Source: Bacillota bacterium
Lineage (GTDB): Bacteria; Planctomycetota; UBA8108; UBA1146
DNA: 37,389 nucleotides
Direction: 5' to 3'
NCBI GenBank assembly: GCA_003973385.1
Contig: QNYK01000038.1
Coordinates: forward strand, 1-37,389
The position numbers and the translations under genes were made by a program. Below are positions 33,101-37,389 of this stretch, piece by piece. Each line of letters begins with the position of its first letter. Positions within the stretch are counted from its first letter, which is position 1. The notes beneath the pieces are model-generated. The model saw only the letters and a program-made list of their open reading frames with translations, had not been told where the DNA came from and made no database searches.

Positions 33101-34773
33101 ACGGAGCAGCCATCGCAACGGTTGCTGGCGACAGCACCACCTTTACCGATACGACTTCTCCGGCAGGAGTTTCCACCTACGGCATCCATGCCGTTGCCGG
33201 CGGACTTCCCTCTGCAGCTGTTGAGTGTGGCGTGCAGCGGCCTCCACTGGCCGTCACCAACATGGTGTGCGACAACTCCGCAGGCGGAGACGGAAACATC
33301 AACTGGACCAATCCTGAGCCGTGGACGGAAGCTCATGTCATGCGCGATGGTTCCATCATCGCCATCTTGAATGCAGCCGAGACATCTTTCGTGGACACCT
33401 TGCTGCCCAGTGCCGGTGCAGGATCCCACACCTACTCGGTGCGCACCTTCGTCGACGGATTGAACAGCGAACTGTCGTTTTGTTCCGTGGTCGTGGCTCC
33501 CAGCCAGGTAGTGCTCTTCAATTGCACGGAGACTCCTCAGGGAGTTCTGCTGACCTGGACCAACATGGATAGCTACGACTCACTCGCCATCTCGCGCGAG
33601 GGATCTGCTCTGGTCACTCTGCCGGGCCAGATCAGCGATTACATGGATGAAACTGCTCCCAGCGGCCAGGTGGCCTACTCGATCGTCGCCACGGTGGAAG
33701 GCAGTGACTCGGGACCGGACAACTGTGCACTGGAACTGCCGCCACTGCAGATCACCGGACTGCTGTGCAGTACGATTGCTCCTGGAGTCAGGCTCGACTG
33801 GACCAATGGTGAGTTCTACGACGAGATTGACGTCCGTCGTGGTGGTGTGCTGCTGGGGACCGTGGCAGGAACCGAGACCACATTCACCGACACCTCCGCA
33901 CTCGGCGGTGCTTCCCAGTACAGGGTCACTCCGCGATTCGAGACGGTGCAAGGACCCGAGTCCGAGATATGCCTCGGCTTCTACCAGCCTTCTCCGGTGA
34001 TCGGCCTTCAGGTGGATATCCTCGATCCATGCACCGGTGCCTCGAACATCTCCTGGTTGAACACCAGCCTCTACGACTGGATTCGTGTCGAACTCAACGG
34101 CGTTCCAGCGGTGACCCTTCCAGGAATCATGAACGACATCGATCTGACGCTGAGTGTCGGTACCATTCATTCCATCGCGGTGATCTCGATCACCGACGAC
34201 ATGGAGAGTACGCCGACGATCGTGACGGCTAATGTGCCGTCCGATGACGCCACTGCACCATCGAATGTGACATCCACTGTCGATCCAGACAGTTGCGATG
34301 CGAGCGTCTCCTGGCTCAACAATGCCGCCTACTCCGAAGTGCAGATCCTGCTCGACGGAGTTCAGGTCACGACCGCGACCGCTCAGGATTCGACGATCGT
34401 GATCAGTCTGCCGGGTACCGGTACCTTCACGATCCAGGTCAATGCGACGAGCGCCTGTGGACTCGCCCTGATCGGTCCGACGACGGAGGCCACCTGTGCT
34501 CCTCGTTTCCGCAGGGGTGACCACAACGGTGACGGAGCACTCGATATCGCCGATCCACTCGGTGTGCTCGGGTACATGTTCAGCAATGGTCCGGCAACGT
34601 GCATGGATGCATCGGACGCCAACGATGACGGAAGTGTCGATGTGTCTGACGCGGTCAGGCTGTTACTGCACCTGTTCGGTGGCACCGGACCGCTGCCAGC
34701 GCCTCATGGCTTCTGCGCCAGCGACCCGACCGCGGACGGACTCGATTGCTCGATCGAACAGGGTTGCCCCTGA
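30154..34773 (+). CDS. Giant secreted di-haem peroxidase embedded in Ig/Fn3-like modules with dockerin tail
   Basis: 1539 residues from ATG 30154, chosen because it begins the signal peptide (MMWVAVLVLFLGIPQILAA before Gln); the frame is open upstream to 29905. One Ig/Fn3-like WTN module (~28-112) comes first. A di-haem cytochrome c peroxidase domain (~120-785) carries CATCH (170-174) and CMFCH (512-516), FKAPSLRNVELTGPYFHSGS and a VVDFYTRGG helix. It is longer than ordinary family members (about 660 versus 350-420), with insertions between the haem motifs. Eight more ~84-residue modules follow (~780-1449). A dockerin-like pair (~1450-1539, RGDHNGDGALDIADPLG) ends in GCP. It should be exported, haem-loaded outside the cytoplasm and tethered or cross-linked by its tail. 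Substrate unknown. Confidence 0.88.
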   Translation: MMWVAVLVLFLGIPQILAAQGPPLPPPSAPVGLTCEGAGNNVQNVALTWTNTEVYDQIAVRRDGVLLSNIVGTATSYLDPDSPATFHVYSVHGMRIGPGGAVEGTGVTCTIQLFPPPLEPFLEAPNPMYMMPVPLPGNIFDFVADVDAAIVLGKALFWDMQAGSDGVQSCATCHYHAGADNRKTHQLVRGPDGVMDVAGLNEFVVADDFPFHKLTNPDNANSGVISSFDDVFGSEGILATDFVSIIEGSDQENTTPHPVPDFVKTNSDGSSAQMRSITGRNAPTVINAIHFVEAFWDGRASFFFNGRDNWGARNIDARVLQVQPDGSVAETQILLDYAALASQAVGPIVSGAEMSAHGRDLFQVGKKLLALQPLSGQAVHSNDSVLGIYRDNVDGHGLSIGYDQLIAQAFVNSWHQSDWLFDASGAPLIDIATGLPRTGVPANANEYTMMEANFSLFWGLAIMLYESTLISGDTPFDRFRAAQLDPLDPFGDIDAMTAQEQEGLGILNIANCMFCHTTSMFSSAVSSKINIVLEPEASAIEGLLERMPMQDFQLSIYDGGFYNLGVTKTEDDIGRGGMDPFGHGLSMSAGLQEITAMDPNDPNYNNFLPFPPSTILLTPPPQPWEDIGTAGTFKAPSLRNVELTGPYFHSGSYSTLEQVVDFYTRGGNFAAHNLTTLAPEMLPMPFLIGHPDRKAALVAFLEALTDERVRWERAPFDHPELQIPTGAEADVNGDLILDGAGNAIEIFKTIPAVGAEGRAVETDASGRPLERLTAFLQPTAVTDLQCSSFDQQADLSWMNPGSLNALTSTLIFRDGVEIANTSGLQTAYTDLGVLPGERVYEVFGHDAHLGLGAACTIYIAPPSPNNLSYILNGTQLTLNWVNGWLYDSVDLYRDGVLLAENMAGSSQLYVDAAVDAGTHVYDVVGKLLTSTPGLHVESAPGTLSADRLPLAPEGLLCSTPGGTDVSLSWTNSELYSDVVISRDGAAIATVAGDSTTFTDTTSPAGVSTYGIHAVAGGLPSAAVECGVQRPPLAVTNMVCDNSAGGDGNINWTNPEPWTEAHVMRDGSIIAILNAAETSFVDTLLPSAGAGSHTYSVRTFVDGLNSELSFCSVVVAPSQVVLFNCTETPQGVLLTWTNMDSYDSLAISREGSALVTLPGQISDYMDETAPSGQVAYSIVATVEGSDSGPDNCALELPPLQITGLLCSTIAPGVRLDWTNGEFYDEIDVRRGGVLLGTVAGTETTFTDTSALGGASQYRVTPRFETVQGPESEICLGFYQPSPVIGLQVDILDPCTGASNISWLNTSLYDWIRVELNGVPAVTLPGIMNDIDLTLSVGTIHSIAVISITDDMESTPTIVTANVPSDDATAPSNVTSTVDPDSCDASVSWLNNAAYSEVQILLDGVQVTTATAQDSTIVISLPGTGTFTIQVNATSACGLALIGPTTEATCAPRFRRGDHNGDGALDIADPLGVLGYMFSNGPATCMDASDANDDGSVDVSDAVRLLLHLFGGTGPLPAPHGFCASDPTADGLDCSIEQGCP

Positions 34774-34813
34774 GCACCCCGCCGATCTTGCGCTACGATG
34801 CCACACTGATGGC

Positions 34814-34853
34814 AAAGCCGCTCCAGGGAAGTTCCCGGGGCGGCTTTGTCTTT
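34814..34853 (+). terminator. Probable terminator after the giant peroxidase gene
   Basis: AAAGCCGC and GCGGCTTT, with further pairing inside (CC/GG and GGG/CCC), form a stem 41 bases past the stop, followed by GTCTTT. The tail is weak but the stem is strong. The remainder of the 311-base gap 34774-35084 shows no gene; small-RNA content cannot be excluded. Confidence 0.65.
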
Positions 34854-35084
34854 GGTCGGACGGTGCCCGGTGCCTGTGGAGCACCGAGGCAAGGAGAATA
34901 TTGTGGTCGAAGTGGAGACCAGGAGCCGAGATCGGACCTTATCTGGCCGATTCAGGACACTGTCCGGGTATCCCTCATGGTCCAGATAAATCGTCCACGG
35001 AATGCGATCGGGGCATGGAATCCCGAGCGGCCAGGGCCTATCATGGTCGATCATGTGAGGAGAAGTAGAGAGGGGCTACGCCCG

Positions 35085-36020
35085 ATGCTTCGCGCGAAAG
35101 AACTCGTACTCGTCGCCTTGATCCTGGTGGTGTACTGCATCTCCAGTTCCTCCCTGTTTGCCCAGTGCTGAGGCGTTGGTCCGACGATCCCCGGCGTGCC
35201 CGGGGGTTCCGGATCGAGTAGTGGTGGCGGTGGCGGACACGCCGGAGCGGCTCCCTATGCTCCTGGAGAAAGTTCTTCCCTGAAGTGGATGAACTGGATG
35301 AAGGACAAGGGCTTCTACGATGCGCTGCATCGTGAGCGCGGCTCGATGAAGCCGATCGTGGTGTTCCTCTACTCCTCGACGATGGCCAAGAACTGTTGCA
35401 GTGCGAACTTCGAGCGGGCGTTGTTTCGCGACAAGTATGCCGCCAAGGAGTTCGAATCCTGGTCCTGCTACAAGCAGCAGATGGAAACCCTCAAGGAGAA
35501 CGAAAAGGCGCTGCTCGCCGGATACGACCTGCGCGACGACAAGCCAGCGCTGTTGTTCCTCGATGCAGAAGGTGGCCTGCTCCACAAGCAGCAGCTGTGC
35601 GTCGACCCACCCAAGTTCGTCAAGGTGATCAAGAGCAGCAAGAAGCTGAGTGACCTGCGCCTGCGCTTGCGCGATTCGCATCTGGCGCAGAGAAAAAGCG
35701 CCAGAGACCACATGGAGGCGGGCCGCTACGGCCGTGCCATCCGGGTGCTCGCTTCGATGGTCAAGAACAAGAAGGTGATGAGTGGCCACATCGTGTTTCT
35801 CGTCGAGCAGGACATGAAAGAGATCGAGAGTACAGCCACCGAGATGCTGGACAGGGCAGCGGCACTTCACGAGGATCGCCAGTTGCTCGATTCCTATCGC
35901 CTCTACGAGGAGATCGAGAAGGAGTTCGCAAGACTGGAGGACCTCAGCAAGCAGGCGAGCAAGCACCGCAAGGAACTGCTGACCAAGCTGCGTGGACTGG
36001 GAATCCAGCCGCGCCGCTGA
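35085..36020 (+). CDS. Secreted thioredoxin-like protein interrupted by in-frame TGA at codon 29
   Basis: ATG 35085 has GAGAGGGG upstream and begins a 28-residue signal peptide ending SSLFAQC. The next codon is TGA (35169-35171), after which the same frame continues open to the stop at 36020 (311 residues in all). The downstream part starts with a Gly/Ser/Pro linker (GVGPTIPGVPGGSG). Then comes a thioredoxin-like domain: strand KPIVVFLYSS, a helix beginning with vicinal cysteines (KNCCSANFE), and the cis-Pro strand KPALLFLDAEGG. A long helical, coiled-coil-like C terminus (~190-311) follows. No ribosome-binding site precedes the GTG at 35196, so independent translation of the downstream part is unlikely. 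Either TGA is read as selenocysteine, or the gene carries a nonsense change (for example from GGA) or a sequencing error. Confidence 0.7.
35186..35208 (+). promoter_or_regulatory. Bacterial SECIS-like hairpin 14 bases after the in-frame TGA
   Basis: CCCCGG (35189-35194) pairs with CCGGGG (35200-35205), extended by three weaker pairs (G-T, A-T, T-G), around the loop CGTGC. The loop starts 23 bases after TGA and has G as its second base. That fits the loose published pattern for bacterial SECIS elements. The GC-rich Gly/Pro codons could produce such a stem by chance. Confidence 0.3.
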
Positions 36021-36058
36021 GTCACGCGCCGCTGAGTTTCGATACAGACGAGTTTGCA

Positions 36059-36103
36059 GGCCGTGCCACTACCCTCGATGAGGGGTGTGGCACGGCCTTT
36101 TTT
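36059..36103 (+). terminator. Rho-independent terminator
   Basis: GGCCGTGCCAC pairs with GTGGCACGGCC and the stem continues with ACCC/GGGT, around a short loop. Six T follow (36098-36103). It lies about 40 bases after the thioredoxin-like gene. Confidence 0.92.
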
Positions 36104-36104
36104 C

Positions 36105-36152
36105 ATCGTAGGAAATCGTAGGAAATCGAAGGAAATCGTAGGAATCGAAGGA
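36105..36152. repeat. Degenerate 9-10 bp tandem repeat
   Basis: Five consecutive units of ATCGTAGGAA or ATCGAAGGAA (the last two shortened to 9 bases) run from 36105 to 36152 and continue into GCGAGCGAGCG. They lie directly after the terminator and before a small membrane-protein gene. Slippage is the simplest origin. Confidence 0.85.
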
Positions 36153-36196
36153 GCGAGCGAGCGAAGCAATCGCAACCAAGGGAAGGGTGGCCCGAG

Positions 36197-36391
36197 ATGA
36201 ACGATGTGATGAGGGAACGCCTGCAACAAGCAGGGGCAGTCGTGTGTCTGGTCGGTGGACTGATCCTCTTGTACTGGAACGCCGATTTCAGCAACAAGGA
36301 CCAGGCGCTCAGCAACGCGCTCGGTCTCTACATGGCGGGCAAGGGATTGTTCCTGCTCGGAGTCTCCGGCAACGCCGGCGCCGGCGCATAG
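36197..36391 (+). CDS. Small hydrophobic membrane protein
   Basis: 64 residues from ATG 36197 with GGAAGGG 12 bases upstream. It has two hydrophobic segments (AGAVVCLVGGLILLYW and a second around LYMAGKGLFLLG) separated by a polar turn, predicting a hairpin membrane protein. The short C terminus is Gly/Ala-rich. No family recognised. It lies between the terminator-repeat region and another small membrane-protein gene. Confidence 0.5.
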   Translation: MNDVMRERLQQAGAVVCLVGGLILLYWNADFSNKDQALSNALGLYMAGKGLFLLGVSGNAGAGA

Positions 36392-36472
36392 GCGGCGTAG
36401 GGAACGTCGATGGGTTAGAACCTGATTGGGCATAAAGCCTGAAATGCGGCCGGGGTCGATGGAGGTTCAGGG

Positions 36473-36676
36473 ATGTCCGATGGTGATCACGACAAGATTG
36501 TGGTTGGCGGGAAGATGTGGTGGCTGGGAAAGAGTCGGCGATCAGCCCTCTGGTGGGGTGCGAGTGCCCCGCTTCTTGCGATCTTTCTCGATCGCTCCGG
36601 TGGTTTTGCACTGCAAATGCTAGCTCTCTCTGGCTTCTTCATCTGCCTGGCCCTCTCCTGTGACAGGAAGCGATGA
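36473..36676 (+). CDS. Small hypothetical membrane protein
   Basis: 67 residues from ATG 36473 with GGAGG seven bases upstream, a good ribosome-binding site. The N terminus is polar (SDGDHDKIVVGGK), followed by a Trp-rich basic patch (MWWLGKSRRSALWW). Two hydrophobic stretches, around ASAPLLAIFL and FALQMLALSGFFICLALSC, precede a basic end (DRKR). This suggests one or two membrane spans. No family recognised; function unknown. Confidence 0.55.
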   Translation: MSDGDHDKIVVGGKMWWLGKSRRSALWWGASAPLLAIFLDRSGGFALQMLALSGFFICLALSCDRKR

Positions 36677-36743
36677 CTCTCCTCTCTCCACCCACTGGCG
36701 GGAGCTCCGGAAACTCATCCCCGACCGGGAACGGAAATTGCCG

Positions 36744-37389
36744 ATGCATCTTCGACTCCTTTTCAAGCCAGTGACCTTCCAACGAATGACCTGGGTGGCG
36801 ATGGGCCTGCTGGTGACTTCCTGCGGCCTCGCCCAGGAGCCGGTGAAGGAACCGACCGCGCCGCGGTGGCCATCGGGTTTGATCATGGCGATCAAAACCA
36901 AAGATCTCCCCGCCGTGAAGGAGTCGTTGGAGAAGGGCGCCGAGATCAACGCCAAGTCTAACGACGGCCAGACCCCGCTGATGTACGCCGTCGGCTTCTC
37001 CTCGACCCCGGCGATCATCACGCTGCTCTTGGATGCGGGCGCCGAGATCAACGCCAGGTCTAACGACGGCTCGACCCCGCTGCTGTACGCAGCTCGCAAC
37101 GCCTCGACCCCGGAGATCGTCACGCTACTGCTGGATCAGGGTGCCGAGATCGAGGCCAGGAATAACGTCGGCTCGACCCCGCTGATGGTCGCCGCCCGGT
37201 ACTCCTCGACCCCGGCGATCATGACGCTGCTGCTGGCGATGGGCGCCGACATCGAGGCCAGGGATAAGTACGGCAATACCCCTCTGATGGTCGCCGCCCT
37301 GTACTCCTCGATCCCGGCGATCGTCACGCTGCTGCTGGAAAAGGGCGCAGAGATCAACGCCAGGACTAACGACGGCTCGACCCCGCTGA
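36744..37389 (+). CDS. Secreted ankyrin-repeat protein, 3' end cut by window edge
   Basis: The frame is open from ATG 36744 to the right edge (215 codons). A signal peptide (WVAMGLLVTSCGLA before Gln) could be a lipoprotein signal at the Cys of TSCG or be cleaved after Ala. An internal ATG at 36786 is an alternative start. From about residue 48 run at least five ankyrin repeats of 34 residues (GSTPLMVAARYSSTPAIMTL, then LLLxxGAxIEAR), one residue longer than the usual 33. The repeats are nearly identical at DNA level with a 102-base period, suggesting recent tandem amplification. Ankyrin domains mediate protein-protein contacts. Partner unknown. Confidence 0.85.
   Translation, partial: MHLRLLFKPVTFQRMTWVAMGLLVTSCGLAQEPVKEPTAPRWPSGLIMAIKTKDLPAVKESLEKGAEINAKSNDGQTPLMYAVGFSSTPAIITLLLDAGAEINARSNDGSTPLLYAARNASTPEIVTLLLDQGAEIEARNNVGSTPLMVAARYSSTPAIMTLLLAMGADIEARDKYGNTPLMVAALYSSIPAIVTLLLEKGAEINARTNDGSTPL

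Noticed and set aside
31732-33429. 565-codon open frame on the minus strand inside the giant peroxidase gene
   Set aside because: Antisense shadow of GC-rich coding DNA; no domain, signal or family similarity, while the plus strand encodes recognisable modules throughout.
35196-36020. Independent gene starting at the GTG 35196
   Set aside because: No ribosome-binding site, it begins inside a Gly/Ser linker, and the signal peptide lies just upstream in the same frame.
1-37389. Alternative genetic code with TGA as an amino acid
   Set aside because: Several intact genes, including those ending at 3823, 7187 and 34773, terminate at TGA in natural positions.

Overview
The window looks like a high-GC genomic segment from a Planctomycetota bacterium, probably one of the marine lineages rich in large secreted dockerin-like proteins. 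I infer this from gene content only: paired dockerin-type EF-hand repeats closing very large secreted proteins, thrombospondin-3-like DCNxNGIPD repeats, di-haem cytochrome c peroxidases, and a TPR protein carrying RNA polymerase alpha C-terminal domains beside ruvA. TGA is the ordinary stop codon of many genes here, so the standard bacterial code applies.

Layout. (1) 1-9607, all minus strand: a truncated BNR-repeat protein, a C-type-lectin/P-domain/dockerin protein, a DUF6265-like secreted protein, and two adjacent paralogous giant secreted proteins. (2) 9891-17304: tRNA-Thr(CGT) with a promoter and hairpin, a XerC/D recombinase, an intergenic region with two DnaA-box-like sites, a small acidic protein, pabB, and a minus-strand pcrA/uvrD-nicO pair. 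(3) 17276-20496: a near-consensus sigma70 promoter, the TPR-alphaCTD-alphaCTD gene, ruvA, a 3 x 17 bp tandem repeat, a secreted hypothetical gene, and tRNA-His(GTG) with a Rho-independent terminator. (4) 20558-24756: arfB, diverging from a translationally coupled three-gene unit (NHL-repeat protein, YtkA/FixH-like protein, di-haem peroxidase). (5) 24867-34773: an LVIVD/choice-of-anchor-like dockerin protein, an alpha/beta hydrolase with its dockerin module at the N terminus, and a 1539-residue protein in which a di-haem peroxidase sits inside an Ig/Fn3-like module array ending in a dockerin. (6) 35085-37389: a secreted thioredoxin-like protein interrupted by an in-frame TGA, two small membrane proteins, and an ankyrin-repeat protein running off the right edge.

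How the genes work together. The housekeeping block (tRNAs, recombinase, helicase, RuvA, ribosome rescue, PABA synthesis) separates two blocks of exported proteins. The exported proteins reuse a small kit of modules: a cysteine-containing dockerin-like tail, an Ig/Fn3-like WTN module, TSP3-like calcium repeats, P-domains and a GENDVDGG module. Most share a signal peptide ending in Ala followed by Gln. The most unusual observation is the gene at 35085-36020. A complete signal peptide and a thioredoxin-like domain are in one frame, separated only by a TGA in a Cys-TGA-Gly context with a hairpin just downstream. This is either a selenoprotein candidate with a mobile Cys-Sec arm or a recent nonsense mutation.
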